64,000 bases of DNA from Clostridiaceae bacterium (GCA_009911065.1 QXWR01000015.1:1-64000); one strand, 5' to 3'; positions 35,148 to 44,310 are shown, numbered from the stretch's first letter. The notes: a model not told the origin generated them from the letters alone. Translations and numbers: made by a program.

Positions 35148-36442
35148 GCCGTGCAGTGAGAAAACAATTATTTTCCATGATCGATTTGATGGAAAAGGCA
35201 AACAAGATTCTGGAAAAGAACCTGTTTAAAAATCGTTTTAATGAGCAGGAGATGATAGGGCTTCTCTCAGACTGTCAGGAGAGCGCCATCAGTGTGGGAA
35301 ATATGATTGAGGCTTTGATTGGAGAGGGAACTGAGACGGTGGCCGAGCTGGAACGGTATTGTGAGAATTTGTTCCAGATGTCCCAGTCTTTGAATAATCC
35401 TCCTGCCCGCCGGGAGATACTTGGCCATCTTGGCAAGCAGATCAAAAAGATTCGGCGTTTTTTGGGAAATGATATGCCAGATAAGTTAGAGGTGGTATTT
35501 CTTCCTTATAAGACATCCATGTGGGATTCTCTGGAAAGCATTTGGATGGCTGCCGAGGAGGATGCAGGGGCAGATGCCTATGTGATTCCAATTCCCTATT
35601 ATGATAAGAATCCGGACGGAACGTTCCGGCAGGAGCATTATGAGGGAGAAGAATTTCCGAAATATGTAGATGTGACCGACTATCGGGATTATGATTTTGA
35701 GCTGCGTCAGCCAGATATTGTTTTCATCCACAATCCTTACGACGGGGGAAATTATGTCACAAGCGTAGCGCCGTTTTTCTATAGTAAGAACCTGAAACAG
35801 TATACAGAGAAACTGGTCTATGTGCCGTATTTTGTCCTGGATGGCAATGGCATTGAGGAAAGTTATGTGCTTACAGCAGGGGTGCTGAATGCAGACTATG
35901 TGGTGGTGCAGACAGAAGAAGAAAAACAGGATTACATCAAGCATATTAAAGAGGCTTATCCGGACTTTTCCTTTAATGAAGATAAATTCCTTCCTTTAGG
36001 TTCACCTAAATTTGACAAGGTGTGTTCCATGAACCGGGAACATGAGAACGTGCCGTTGGAGTGGAGAGAAAAAGCAGAGGGGAAGAAGGTGATTCTCTAC
36101 AATACAAGCGTCACTAGCCTTTTAAAGTCCAACGAAGAATATCTTGCAAAAATGCGCCGGGTGTTTGACTTGTTTAAAGAGAGGGAGGATACGATACTTT
36201 TGTGGCGTCCCCATCCTTTGATGGAATCTACCCTGGCTTCTATGCGTCCCAATCTTTACGGGGAGTATATGGAATTAAAGCAGCAGTTTGTAAATGAGCA
36301 GTATGGGATTTACGACGATTCTCCGGACATGTACCCAGCTATTGGTTTAAGCGATGCCTATTATGGGGACTGGAGTTCTCTGGTGTGGCTGTACCAAAAG
36401 ACCGGCAAGATGATTATGATTCAGGATGTGGAGGTAGAGTAG
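35144..36442 (+). CDS. CDP-glycerol/ribitol-type polyol phosphotransferase
   Basis: 432 residues. The C-terminal half has the GT-B pattern of CDP-glycerol glycerophosphotransferases: LPLGSPKFDK, KVILYNTSVTSLL, TILLWRPHPLME, and SDAYYGDWSSLVWLY followed by TGKMIMIQD. The N-terminal 110 residues are helical and unlike TagF/TarL, possibly a docking or oligomerisation part. No membrane segment. Expected to transfer pentitol-phosphate from its CDP form to a surface glycan or lipid-linked acceptor. Last gene of the glycan operon. Confidence 0.7.
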   Translation: MSRAVRKQLFSMIDLMEKANKILEKNLFKNRFNEQEMIGLLSDCQESAISVGNMIEALIGEGTETVAELERYCENLFQMSQSLNNPPARREILGHLGKQIKKIRRFLGNDMPDKLEVVFLPYKTSMWDSLESIWMAAEEDAGADAYVIPIPYYDKNPDGTFRQEHYEGEEFPKYVDVTDYRDYDFELRQPDIVFIHNPYDGGNYVTSVAPFFYSKNLKQYTEKLVYVPYFVLDGNGIEESYVLTAGVLNADYVVVQTEEEKQDYIKHIKEAYPDFSFNEDKFLPLGSPKFDKVCSMNREHENVPLEWREKAEGKKVILYNTSVTSLLKSNEEYLAKMRRVFDLFKEREDTILLWRPHPLMESTLASMRPNLYGEYMELKQQFVNEQYGIYDDSPDMYPAIGLSDAYYGDWSSLVWLYQKTGKMIMIQDVEVE

Positions 36443-36562
36443 GGAAAACAATTTATACAGGAATTGGACAGGAATGTGAATAAATATTTGTGATGCGGCA
36501 TATACTTCTACCAATGGGATAACTTACCAGCTATTATCATATTCCAAGGAGGGAGTGCAATT

Positions 36563-36808
36563 ATGGCGAGAAGAGCAAGAAGAACGCCGTTGGAAAAATA
36601 TCAAGAGGAACTTGCAGAGGTGCAGGCAAGCATACGCCAGTATGAGGAGTGTCTGGAGACTTTGCAGGAAAGAGAGAAGGAACTGCAAGAGCAGCTTCTG
36701 GTGGAGAAGTTTAAAGAGATCAACGAGATTTTGGAGGTTCAAAATCTGTCTTTGGACGACTTAAAAGAGATGCTTACAGGAGAAAACGGCAGTATACAGA
36801 TTGCGTGA
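36563..36808 (+). CDS. Small coiled-coil protein, 81 aa
   Basis: Strong ribosome site (AAGGAGGGAG). A basic N-terminus (MARRARRTP) leads into an unbroken charged coiled coil (about 11-60), then a short C-terminal helix (LSLDDLKEMLTG). Looks like a small dimeric DNA- or RNA-associated protein, reminiscent of H-NS-like C-terminal pieces only in outline. Own terminator follows, so likely monocistronic. Confidence 0.65.
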   Translation: MARRARRTPLEKYQEELAEVQASIRQYEECLETLQEREKELQEQLLVEKFKEINEILEVQNLSLDDLKEMLTGENGSIQIA

Positions 36809-36821
36809 CAGAGATTTTTTT

Positions 36822-36860
36822 CGGCAGGATGTGCAGGTTGTGCATCCTGCCGTTTCTTTT
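36822..36860 (+). terminator. Rho-independent terminator
   Basis: Perfect 10-base stem CGGCAGGATG (36822-36831) with CATCCTGCCG (36843-36852) and a TTTCTTTT tail. Confidence 0.9.
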
Positions 36861-36871
36861 GAAAAATCCCA

Positions 36872-36901
36872 TTGTCGAAACCAGGTTTTATGAAGTATAA
36901 T
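36872..36901 (+). promoter_or_regulatory. Promoter of scpA-scpB
   Basis: -35 TTGTCG (36872-36877), 18-base spacer, -10 TATAAT (36896-36901), just after the terminator of the coiled-coil gene and 167 bases before scpA. Confidence 0.55.
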
Positions 36902-37067
36902 GGACAGGAAGATGCTCCCATGGATCATAACATCGGAATAAGAAAATGAGAGTGAATGGGGAAAGTTACGTCTGGAGTTTTGGGATGAAACGTGATATAA
37001 TTGAGCAGCTAAAAGGCAGTGATGATTCATTTGGGTTTGATAAAAGAGCAGACAAGGCAGGAAGATT

Positions 37068-37862
37068 ATGGTCATTTCTTACAGGCTGGAAAAATTTGAA
37101 GGTCCTTTGGATCTTTTGCTTCACCTGATTGACAAAAATAAGGTAGATATTTATGATATTCCCATAGTGGAGATTACCCGGCAGTATTTGGAGTATGTGA
37201 ATCAGATGGAACGGGAAGATCTGAATGTGGTCAGTGATTTTCTGGTTATGGCAGCTACTCTTTTGGATATTAAGTCCAAAATGCTGCTGCCTGCAGAGGT
37301 GAATGAGGACGGAGAAGAGGAAGACCCAAGGGCAGAGCTGGTGGCGCGTCTGCTGGAATATAAGCGGTATAAAAGGATGGCAGGAGAGCTTTCCGACATG
37401 GAGGAACTGGCAAAGGGAGTCTTTTACAAAGGGCCTACCATACCAAAGGAAGTGGCAAAATATGAGCTTCCAGTGGACTTAGACGAGCTTTTGGACGGGC
37501 TTACTCTGGCAAAGCTGCAAAGGATTTTTAATCAGGTTATGAAGCGGCAGCAGGATAAGATGGACCCCATTCGCAGCCGGTTTGGGACGATTGAGAAAGA
37601 GCCGATCAGTTTGGAGGCTCGAATTATGAATGTGATGCAGTTTGCCAGACAGCACCGCAAATTCCGTTTCCGGCAGATGCTAAAAGGGAAGGAAGACCGG
37701 TTGGAGGTTGTGGTGACGTTTCTGGCGATTTTGGAGCTGATGAAGATTGGCAAAATCCGGCTGACGCAGGAACATATTTTTGATGATATGGATATTGAAA
37801 CCCTGGAAGAAGAAGGGGAAGAAGAGGAACTGGAACTGGAGTTAGATGGTTTGGAGGGATAG
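37068..37862 (+). CDS. scpA: Segregation and condensation protein A
   Basis: 264 residues, normal length. Opens with SYRLEKFEGPLDLLLHLIDKN, here split as SYRLEKFEGPLDLLL and HLIDKN, the ScpA kleisin signature that contacts the SMC neck; the acidic middle (VNEDGEEEDPRAELVARLLEYKRY) and the C-terminal winged helix (FLAILELMKIGKI) that binds the SMC head are intact. Bridges the SMC dimer with ScpB to compact and segregate the chromosome. ScpB follows after six bases. Confidence 0.95.
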   Translation: MVISYRLEKFEGPLDLLLHLIDKNKVDIYDIPIVEITRQYLEYVNQMEREDLNVVSDFLVMAATLLDIKSKMLLPAEVNEDGEEEDPRAELVARLLEYKRYKRMAGELSDMEELAKGVFYKGPTIPKEVAKYELPVDLDELLDGLTLAKLQRIFNQVMKRQQDKMDPIRSRFGTIEKEPISLEARIMNVMQFARQHRKFRFRQMLKGKEDRLEVVVTFLAILELMKIGKIRLTQEHIFDDMDIETLEEEGEEEELELELDGLEG

Positions 37863-37868
37863 GCAGGC

Positions 37869-38516
37869 ATGGAGAGTCCACAGCAGAATCCGGGAGAGGA
37901 TTATCCGGAGAGGGATTGGGAGGCAATTATAGAGGCAGTGCTGTTTACCATGGGAAACTCGGTGGAGTTAAGGCAGTTGGCCATAGCCATTGGACAGAGC
38001 GAGAGTGTGGCAAGACAGGTGACAGAGGGCCTGCAAAAGCGGTATGAGCAGGAAAACCGGGGAATCCAGGTGATTGAGCTGGAAAACACCTTTCAGATGT
38101 GTACCAGAACCCGGTATTATGAAAATCTCATTCGGGTGGCAGCAGCGCCGAAAAAACATATGCTGACGGATGTGATGTTGGAAACGTTGTCAATTATTGC
38201 CTACAAACAACCAGTGACAAAATTGGAAATCTCAAAAATCCGGGGAGTTTCCTCTGATCATGCGGTAAACCGTCTGGTGGAATATGGGCTGGTAGGGGAA
38301 GCCGGCCGATTGGACGCGCCGGGGCGGCCTGTGCTCTTTGCCACCACAGAAGAATTTTTAAGGCGGTTTGGCATTGGGTCCATGATTGACCTTCCCAGCA
38401 TGAATCCGGAACAGGAGGAGGAGATTTTGCATGAGGTGGAGGAAGAGCTGCAGATGAAGTTAAACGGGCAGGGGGAGATTTTAGAGTCTTCCAAAGAAGG
38501 GGAACCAGAGATTTGA
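37869..38516 (+). CDS. scpB: Segregation and condensation protein B
   Basis: 215 residues with the ScpB double winged-helix layout: EAVLFTMGNSVEL near the N-terminus, GIQVIELENTFQM, then MLETLSIIAYKQPVTKLEI and IRGVSS, the most conserved part, and FATTEEFLRRFGI. A dimer that binds the ScpA linker. C-terminal 45 residues are acidic and probably disordered. Confidence 0.95.
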   Translation: MESPQQNPGEDYPERDWEAIIEAVLFTMGNSVELRQLAIAIGQSESVARQVTEGLQKRYEQENRGIQVIELENTFQMCTRTRYYENLIRVAAAPKKHMLTDVMLETLSIIAYKQPVTKLEISKIRGVSSDHAVNRLVEYGLVGEAGRLDAPGRPVLFATTEEFLRRFGIGSMIDLPSMNPEQEEEILHEVEEELQMKLNGQGEILESSKEGEPEI

Positions 38517-38562
38517 AATGGGAATACAGGTTAGAAAGGGCAGGAACCTGGCGGTTTTTGTC

Positions 38563-38591
38563 TTGACTTGATATGGATAACATGATACTAT
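38563..38591 (+). promoter_or_regulatory. Promoter of dut
   Basis: -35 TTGACT (38563-38568), 17-base spacer, -10 TACTAT (38586-38591). Confidence 0.55.
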
Positions 38592-38669
38592 TAAAGTTGA
38601 GACAGGTTTGCAAATTGCCAAATATATGGAAGAATTTTCCAAATCTGGCAATAGAAGAGGTTTGAAATC

Positions 38670-39104
38670 ATGCCAAGGATAAAGATTCGATATTTTCATC
38701 CATGGATGGAAAAACTGTCCTATGTGGACGGCAAATCAGATTGGATTGACCTGCGCTCGGCAGAAGATGTAGCCATGAAGGCAGGAGAGTTTCGTCTGAT
38801 TCCTTTGGGAATTGCCATGGAGCTGCCAGCAGGATATGAGGCTCATGTGGTTCCCAGAAGCAGTACCTATAAGAATTTTGGAATTATCCAGACAAACCAT
38901 ATGGGTGTGATTGATGAAAGCTATTGCGGAGACCATGACCAGTGGTTTTTTCCTGCCTATGCCCTTCGGGATACGCAGATACAAAAGGGGGACCGGATTT
39001 GTCAGTTCCGAATTATGGAACATCAGCCGGTAATTGAATTTGAAGAAGTTGACAGTTTAGGACATGAAGACCGGGGAGGAATCGGAAGTACCGGCAGAAA
39101 GTGA
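38670..39104 (+). CDS. dut: dUTP diphosphatase
   Basis: 144 residues with the five trimeric dUTPase motifs in order: [24 protein letters not shown] (here with Cys before GD), GDRICQFRI and the C-terminal RGGIGSTGR arm. Hydrolyses dUTP to dUMP, keeping uracil out of DNA and feeding dTMP synthesis. ATG preceded by AGAAGAGG. Chromosomal context and full length argue for a housekeeping enzyme. Confidence 0.95.
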   Translation: MPRIKIRYFHPWMEKLSYVDGKSDWIDLRSAEDVAMKAGEFRLIPLGIAMELPAGYEAHVVPRSSTYKNFGIIQTNHMGVIDESYCGDHDQWFFPAYALRDTQIQKGDRICQFRIMEHQPVIEFEEVDSLGHEDRGGIGSTGRK

Positions 39105-39113
39105 TGGAGAGAC

Positions 39114-40250
39114 GTGAGCGATTACGGAAGATATGATGACAGAACCAGTTCGCGCCGGGGAAGTAGTGGAAGACCCACAGACAGCCGCCGGGGGCAGAAC
39201 GTAAGCCGGGAGCCTGCCAGAGGAAACCGGGGCGGATCTTCTTCTGAGCGCAGAAATACAGGCGGTGGAACCGTGAGGCCTATGAGATCCTCCGGGGCAA
39301 GATCCTCAGGGCGGACCCATACAAATTCTTCCCGCAGAGGAGGCAGTCCGGCCCGATCCGGAGGCTGGGCCATGGAGGATGAGAGAGCGCGTGCAAGAGC
39401 GAGGGCCAGAAAGAAAAAGAAGCGCAGACAACAGAAGATGATGTTTGGGATAATGTCTCTGATAGTTTTGATGGTGATCGGCGGCATTGTTTATGGCGTT
39501 ATGGGCTATCAGCGGGACAAGAAGAAACAAGAGCTTCTGGCAGAAGGCGTAAGTCTGCTGGAGGAAGGCAACTTTGATGGAGCCATAGGGCGGCTGGACG
39601 AGGCCCTTCAGTGGTCAAAGGGAAAGATTGGAGAGTTTGAGACCAATGTGCTGCTTTACCGGGCGGATGCAGAGTATCGTCTCGAAGACTATTCGGCAGC
39701 TTTAAATACGTATAACCTTCTTCAAACGAGTGATGAGGAGAATACCCAATACAAGAAGGGGGCTGCTCAATGTATGGTAAAAATGGGCGATTATGACTCG
39801 GCTCTGGAGCTTGGCGTAATCGACGGATATATTTACAATCTAAGGGCGCTGGAACAGATTGCTGCTGAGGAATACGATGCAGCTTTGGAATGGATTGCCA
39901 GAGGCAAGGCGGCAGGGGGCGATGCGATGCAGGATTTGTCCTACAATGAAGCTGTCATATGGGAGAATAAAGGAGATTATGCCAAAGCCCTGGAATTGTT
40001 TGAAGCTTATAGGGAAAAATATGGTTCGGATGAGAATGTAGAACGGGAGATCACTTTTTTGAAAAGCCGTCTGGAACATTATGAGGAGACGGAGGGAACG
40101 GAAAGCGGCTTAGATCCTTTGGCGGAAAATCCCCAGGCAGAACAGTCCAATGAAACGGCTGCATTGACACAAGGGGAGCAGGGAGCCGGCGGCGAGGAAA
40201 GCCAGACAAACGGGGAAAGTGAAACCAGTGGCAACGGAGCCGTGGGCTGA
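39114..40250 (+). CDS. Membrane-anchored TPR protein
   Basis: 378 residues from a GTG start nine bases after dut. The first 95 residues are an extremely Arg/Ser/Gly-rich cytoplasmic tail with RARARARKKKKRRQQK immediately before one TM (about 104-126). The outside part contains tetratricopeptide-like repeats (LLEEGNFDGAIGRLDEAL, YSAALNTYNLLQ, YAKALELFEAYRE) and an acidic Ser/Glu tail. Probably a protein-interaction scaffold at the membrane with a nucleic-acid-binding tail; function unknown. Confidence 0.75.
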   Translation: MSDYGRYDDRTSSRRGSSGRPTDSRRGQNVSREPARGNRGGSSSERRNTGGGTVRPMRSSGARSSGRTHTNSSRRGGSPARSGGWAMEDERARARARARKKKKRRQQKMMFGIMSLIVLMVIGGIVYGVMGYQRDKKKQELLAEGVSLLEEGNFDGAIGRLDEALQWSKGKIGEFETNVLLYRADAEYRLEDYSAALNTYNLLQTSDEENTQYKKGAAQCMVKMGDYDSALELGVIDGYIYNLRALEQIAAEEYDAALEWIARGKAAGGDAMQDLSYNEAVIWENKGDYAKALELFEAYREKYGSDENVEREITFLKSRLEHYEETEGTESGLDPLAENPQAEQSNETAALTQGEQGAGGEESQTNGESETSGNGAVG

Positions 40251-40286
40251 TGATTTTTTGAGAATATTCCTTTGACAGGAGAACAA

Positions 40287-41561
40287 ATGGCAGAATTAAT
40301 TGAAGTAAAAGATATGGAAGAGCGGGTGATCCTGATTGCCGTGGGAACAGGAGAAGGGACAGATGCCATTGCCTCTTTGAATGAACTGGAGGATCTGGTG
40401 GACACTGCTGGCGCCATTACGGTTGACAAGATTCTTCAAAATCGGGAAAATATTCACCCAGGCACTTATTTGGGGAAAGGAAAGCTTGAGGAAGTTAAGG
40501 AGCGGCTTTGGGAGTTAAATGCCACAGGAGTGGTGTGTGATGATGAACTTTCTCCTGCCCAGCTGCGCAATTTGGAGGAAGCTTTGGATACAAAAGTAAT
40601 GGACCGGACCATGGTGATTCTGGATATTTTTGCGTCCCACGCCATTACCAGCGAAGGCAATATTCAGGTGGAGCTGGCTCAGTTAAAATACCGGGCGGCC
40701 CGTCTGGTAGGGCTGCGCAATTCCCTTTCCCGTTTGGGGGGAGGCATTGGCACCAGAGGACCAGGAGAAAAGAAGCTTGAGATGGACCGAAGACTGATTC
40801 ATGAGAGAATTGGTCAGTTAAAGTCAGAACTTGAGGCGGTAAAACGTCACCGGGAGGTTCAAAGAAAACAGCGGGAACGGGCGCATACGCCGGTGGCAGC
40901 GATTGTAGGATATACCAATGCAGGGAAATCTACCCTTTTAAACCGTTTGACCCATGCAGGAATTTTGGCTGAAGATAAGCTTTTTGCCACTTTGGACCCT
41001 ACCACCCGAAGCCTGGAACTAGAAAGCGGACAGAAGATTCTGATGACGGATACCGTTGGATTCATCCGGAAACTTCCCCATCATCTGATCGAAGCTTTTA
41101 AGAGCACTTTGGAGGAAGCAAAATACAGCGATTTGATTCTTCATGTGGTGGACAGTTCCAGTCCTTATATGGATATACAGATGCATGTGGTGTATGAGAC
41201 GTTAAGGGAACTGGGGGCAGACGGTAAGACTGTGGTGACGGTCTTTAACAAGATGGACCAAAGGCAGAACGAACTGCTTCCGAGAGACCTGCATTCGGAC
41301 TACCAGGTGAGAATTTCTGCAAAGACCGGTCAGGGAATAGAGGATTTGTTAAGCGTATTAGAGCGCATTTTGAGAAATCAGAATGTATATTTTGAGCGGG
41401 TATTTCCCTACTCCGAAGCAGGAAAGATACAGCAAATCCGGAAATATGGAGAGCTTTTGTCAGAAGAATACCAGGAAGAGGGAATTGCGGTGAGGGCGTA
41501 TGTTCCGGCAGAGTTATTTGCCGGACTTCAGGGGGAGAAGGATTATGGATTGGGAAGATAA
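40287..41561 (+). CDS. hflX: GTPase HflX
   Basis: 424 residues from ATG 40287 (AGGAGA upstream). N-terminal HflX domain with HPGTYLGKGKLEE and DELSPAQLRNLEE; glycine-rich SRLGGGIGTRGPGEKKLE linker; G domain with GYTNAGKST (G1), TTRS, DTVGFIRKLP (G3), FNKMD (G4) and ISAKTG (G5). Ribosome-splitting GTPase that rescues stalled ribosomes. Its 3' end overlaps the next small gene by 17 bases. Confidence 0.95.
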   Translation: MAELIEVKDMEERVILIAVGTGEGTDAIASLNELEDLVDTAGAITVDKILQNRENIHPGTYLGKGKLEEVKERLWELNATGVVCDDELSPAQLRNLEEALDTKVMDRTMVILDIFASHAITSEGNIQVELAQLKYRAARLVGLRNSLSRLGGGIGTRGPGEKKLEMDRRLIHERIGQLKSELEAVKRHREVQRKQRERAHTPVAAIVGYTNAGKSTLLNRLTHAGILAEDKLFATLDPTTRSLELESGQKILMTDTVGFIRKLPHHLIEAFKSTLEEAKYSDLILHVVDSSSPYMDIQMHVVYETLRELGADGKTVVTVFNKMDQRQNELLPRDLHSDYQVRISAKTGQGIEDLLSVLERILRNQNVYFERVFPYSEAGKIQQIRKYGELLSEEYQEEGIAVRAYVPAELFAGLQGEKDYGLGR

Positions 41562-42015
41562 CAAGATGGAGCGGTCAAACTGGCGCCAGGCAGACAATGC
41601 CCGGAGCGTGTGGGAGAGGAAAAGCGCCGGGGATTTGACGAAGTTTATCGTCATAGGCGTTTTCGCTGTTATACTTGTGGTTTTATACATTTACAAACCA
41701 TGGGCTGGAAAGCAATACGAACGATATATGGTTGAAATGTTGGTGACAGATAAAGAAGTGATTGAGATTGATGGCGAAAAGATTTATCTGCTGCAATGTG
41801 AGGACCGGGATGGGACAAAGTATACGTATGAAATTGCAGATGAAGCCATGAAAGAGAATTTTGATGAGAAAGTGGTATTTCATCAGATTCGAAGAGGAAA
41901 GCATTATCAGTTTAAGGTTGGCGAGGCAGAAGAGTTTGGAGCGCATTATCCCTGTGTCTGCGGCGCCGCCAGATTGATTGAAGGATTTTCAGAAGAAAAA
42001 GAAGAAAAGAACTAA
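41545..42015 (+). CDS. Single-pass membrane protein, 156 aa
   Basis: Start at ATG 41545 after GGGGGAGAAGG, inside the end of hflX. One TM at about 33-55 (FIVIGVFAVILVVLYI), then an extracellular beta-rich domain (VLVTDKEVIEIDGEKIYLLQ, split as VTDKEVIEIDGE and KIYLLQ) closing with HYPCVCGAA. Family not recognised. Co-transcribed with hflX and followed by a strong terminator. Confidence 0.65.
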   Translation: MDWEDNKMERSNWRQADNARSVWERKSAGDLTKFIVIGVFAVILVVLYIYKPWAGKQYERYMVEMLVTDKEVIEIDGEKIYLLQCEDRDGTKYTYEIADEAMKENFDEKVVFHQIRRGKHYQFKVGEAEEFGAHYPCVCGAARLIEGFSEEKEEKN

Positions 42016-42020
42016 AATCA

Positions 42021-42051
42021 AGCGGCTGCAGGATATTTTGCAGCCGCTTTT
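42021..42051 (+). terminator. Rho-independent terminator
   Basis: Perfect 10-base stem AGCGGCTGCA (42021-42030) with TGCAGCCGCT (42039-42048), T-run after. It also lies 20 bases past the stop of the minus-strand GntR gene and may serve both. Confidence 0.9.
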
Positions 42052-42070
42052 GATACTTCTTTTGATGTTT

Positions 42071-42781
42071 TTAGGAGGGAAGACCAGCAATGTGATTGAG
42101 CATACAAGTCATGGCTTCACCGGGACTTTGATTGCGGATGGCATCTAATATAGCCTGATGCATCCGGACCATCTGTTCTAAAGTCTGCATAAGAGAGGAA
42201 ACTTTAGAGAAACTTTCTCTGGTTTCTGTCTCGCAAGCTTCTGCAATACCAGCCATGGCAGTAATCATCAGAGGATTTTTGGTATATCCGGCAATGGACT
42301 CATGGAAGCTTCGGTCAAGAGAGGGAATCTGGTCATAATTACCGCCTTCTCTGGCAGCAGCCAGCTCATTTTGAATCTGCTGCAGTTGGCGGATGTCTTC
42401 ACCAGAAGCCCGTTCTGCAGCCAGCGCAGCGGCTTGTCCTTCCAGCATCAGGCGAAACTCAAGAAAGTTCTGCAAACTGGCTCCCTGAATGACTGCTTTT
42501 AAGGGGGTAGCCTCCAAAATAACCGAATAGCTGTTTACAATGGTTCCCCGCTTTGTGCGGGTAACATATCCAGACAATTCCAGAGCTTTGTAGGCTTCCC
42601 GAATGGTACTTCTGCCCACAGAAAGCTGTTCGCAGAGCACTGCTTCATTGGGAAAGATATAACCTTCTGGAAATTCGCCGCTTTGGATTAGCTGACTGAT
42701 CTTCTCATATATCATGTCAGACATATTTTTTTTCGGATGTGTATTGATTAAACTCTGTAATTGGTGAATGGGGGTGGGCAT
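42071..42781 (-). CDS. GntR-family regulator, FadR/FCD subclass
   Basis: 236 residues from ATG 42781 (GGAGA upstream); the longer frame covers the promoter. N-terminal winged helix: IYEKISQLIQSGEFPEG, NEAVLCEQLSVGRSTIREAY and GYVTRTKRGTIV. C-terminal FCD domain with FRLMLEGQAAALAAERA, DRSFHESIAGYTKN and LNHIAGLPS; metal-binding Asp/His residues visible. FCD regulators bind organic or sugar acids and repress catabolic genes. No metabolic neighbour is obvious, so targets are elsewhere. It probably also controls itself (see operators). Confidence 0.85.
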   Translation of the reverse strand: MPTPIHQLQSLINTHPKKNMSDMIYEKISQLIQSGEFPEGYIFPNEAVLCEQLSVGRSTIREAYKALELSGYVTRTKRGTIVNSYSVILEATPLKAVIQGASLQNFLEFRLMLEGQAAALAAERASGEDIRQLQQIQNELAAAREGGNYDQIPSLDRSFHESIAGYTKNPLMITAMAGIAEACETETRESFSKVSSLMQTLEQMVRMHQAILDAIRNQSPGEAMTCMLNHIAGLPS

Positions 42782-42811
42782 AGTAGAGAAATCTCCTGTC
42801 TGTGTGGTCTG

Positions 42812-42825
42812 TGTGTTGTCATGCA
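42812..42825. promoter_or_regulatory. Possible operator in GntR leader
   Basis: GTTGTCATGCAAC (42813-42825), a palindrome with a 5-base centre, lies just downstream of the -10 box of the GntR promoter (minus strand). Inferred autoregulatory site. Confidence 0.35.
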
Positions 42826-42830
42826 ACCTT

Positions 42831-42859
42831 ATTATAGTATGAAACCAGAAGCTTGTCAA
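42831..42859 (-). promoter_or_regulatory. Promoter of the GntR-family gene
   Basis: Reverse-strand -35 TTGACA (42859-42854), 17-base spacer, -10 TATAAT (42836-42831): exact sigma-A consensus. Confidence 0.85.
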
Positions 42860-42911
42860 AGGAGATTTTTACTGGAAATGAGTTAGCAGAGTTCTGTTGT
42901 CTACTTGAATG

Positions 42912-42922
42912 ATGTCGGACAA
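42912..42922. promoter_or_regulatory. GntR/FCD-type operator candidate
   Basis: ATGTCGGACAA fits the FadR-family operator pattern TNGTNNNACNA in its centre (TGTC-G-GACA palindrome). It lies about 55 bases upstream of the GntR -35 box. Confidence 0.35.
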
Positions 42923-43035
42923 CATACTTAAAAATCTTGTTATTCAGACAACAAACAGGGGGAATGAGCTGCCTTGGCCTCCCACTTCCCTGTTTCTGCC
43001 TTATAAAACCTTATAAAAGAAAGCTTTTGATCGTT

Positions 43036-44310
43036 TTATCCATACAGTTCTCCAATTCCAGACACTGCTACATAAATATGGGAAATCTTATACCAGGTGG
43101 GAAAGTCAATCACACCTGTCTGAGGCAGTCCAAATACAGATTGGAATGATTTTACTGCAGCAGCAGTGGCAGGGCCAAAAATCCCGTCCGGAATCACACT
43201 TGGAATTGCAGAGTAGATGGAGGCGATGGTCCGCAGCTGTTCCTGCACCTGACGGACCTTCTGACCAGAGCTGCCAAGAGTCAGATTGTAACCAGGCCAG
43301 GAAGAGGGAATGCCGGCGATTTCTTCTGCAGTGTTTATATACATGTTTTCTCCATAAAAGTTCCGGATAATCTCAATGGGACTATAACCTTGTTCCCCCA
43401 AATCGCAGGAACCCCACTGGGTCATCCAGCCCCGGTGGAGACACTGGACCTGTTTTCCGTCACAATATTGGGTGAGAATCGGCTGTTTTACTTCCGGGCG
43501 AGACAGATAGTTGTCAAATATTTCATCCACAATCACAGAGATGCTTTCATAAATGTTTCTTCCATAAATCCATTTATGATCAAAAGCAGTGGAGGAGGTA
43601 ATGGTAAAATCATATCCCCGGTTGCGGTAATGTTCGGTATAGACCCGGTTTAAGGTAAAGCTCATAATAGCCAAAACGTTGGCAGTGATGGTTGCCTGAG
43701 GCCAGGTGGCATAAATTTCACTGGAGGCCACATTTTTGATGTAATCCCGGTAGGGGACATAATAGTTTTTGGCAGTGGAATCGGTGGGAACCCCGTCATG
43801 GACCACAATGGTCTGGGGAACGACAACCCGGCTAAGAACAATTTCGCCGCTTTCTCCCACTGGCTGAATTTCCGGCTCGGCAATTTTAGGAGGATAATTG
43901 CCATATAAAGTGTGGTCCGGAATGACAATGGGATTTTCTACTGGCTGCGAATCGCTTTCCGGTTCCAGGCGCACCGGTTGGAGGGCTGTTGCATCTGGAA
44001 GAATTTCTGTGCCGGATATATAGGCAGTTTTGTATCCAGGGGCAGAGATTTTCAAGTTGTATTCTGAGTATGGCTGCTGATCGCTGGGCTGTAAGCTGTA
44101 TTCCAGCAGAGGAGCAGGCAGGGTGATCTGGTCAGTCTGACCAGAGGAGTTGGTGGTGGTCTCTTCCAGGGTGCTGTCCGGTTCTCCTTTGTAGGAAATG
44201 GAGATGGTTGCATTTCGAATGGGGAAATTGTTTTCAATATTTACCACATGGACCTGTAAAAAACCTTGAGATGGGGAATCTGCGACAGCAGCCGACATGG
44301 TTTTTTTCAT
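43036..44310 (-). CDS. SpoIID-like protein with peptidoglycan-binding domain
   Basis: 424 residues. Order: a carboxypeptidase-regulatory/Ig-like domain (about 18-100), a Pro-rich linker, a SpoIID-like domain (VPYRDYIKNVASSEIYATWP, split as VPYRDYIKNVAS and SEIYATWP; then LAIMSFTLNRVYTEHY) and a C-terminal peptidoglycan_binding_1 domain (LTLGSSGQKVRQVQEQL, IPDGIFGPATAAAVKSFQ). I see no signal peptide, so it is either inside the forespore/spore or exported by another route. Known mainly from spore-forming Lachnospiraceae; probably cell-wall or spore-coat related. Confidence 0.7.
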   Translation of the reverse strand: MKKTMSAAVADSPSQGFLQVHVVNIENNFPIRNATISISYKGEPDSTLEETTTNSSGQTDQITLPAPLLEYSLQPSDQQPYSEYNLKISAPGYKTAYISGTEILPDATALQPVRLEPESDSQPVENPIVIPDHTLYGNYPPKIAEPEIQPVGESGEIVLSRVVVPQTIVVHDGVPTDSTAKNYYVPYRDYIKNVASSEIYATWPQATITANVLAIMSFTLNRVYTEHYRNRGYDFTITSSTAFDHKWIYGRNIYESISVIVDEIFDNYLSRPEVKQPILTQYCDGKQVQCLHRGWMTQWGSCDLGEQGYSPIEIIRNFYGENMYINTAEEIAGIPSSWPGYNLTLGSSGQKVRQVQEQLRTIASIYSAIPSVIPDGIFGPATAAAVKSFQSVFGLPQTGVIDFPTWYKISHIYVAVSGIGELYG

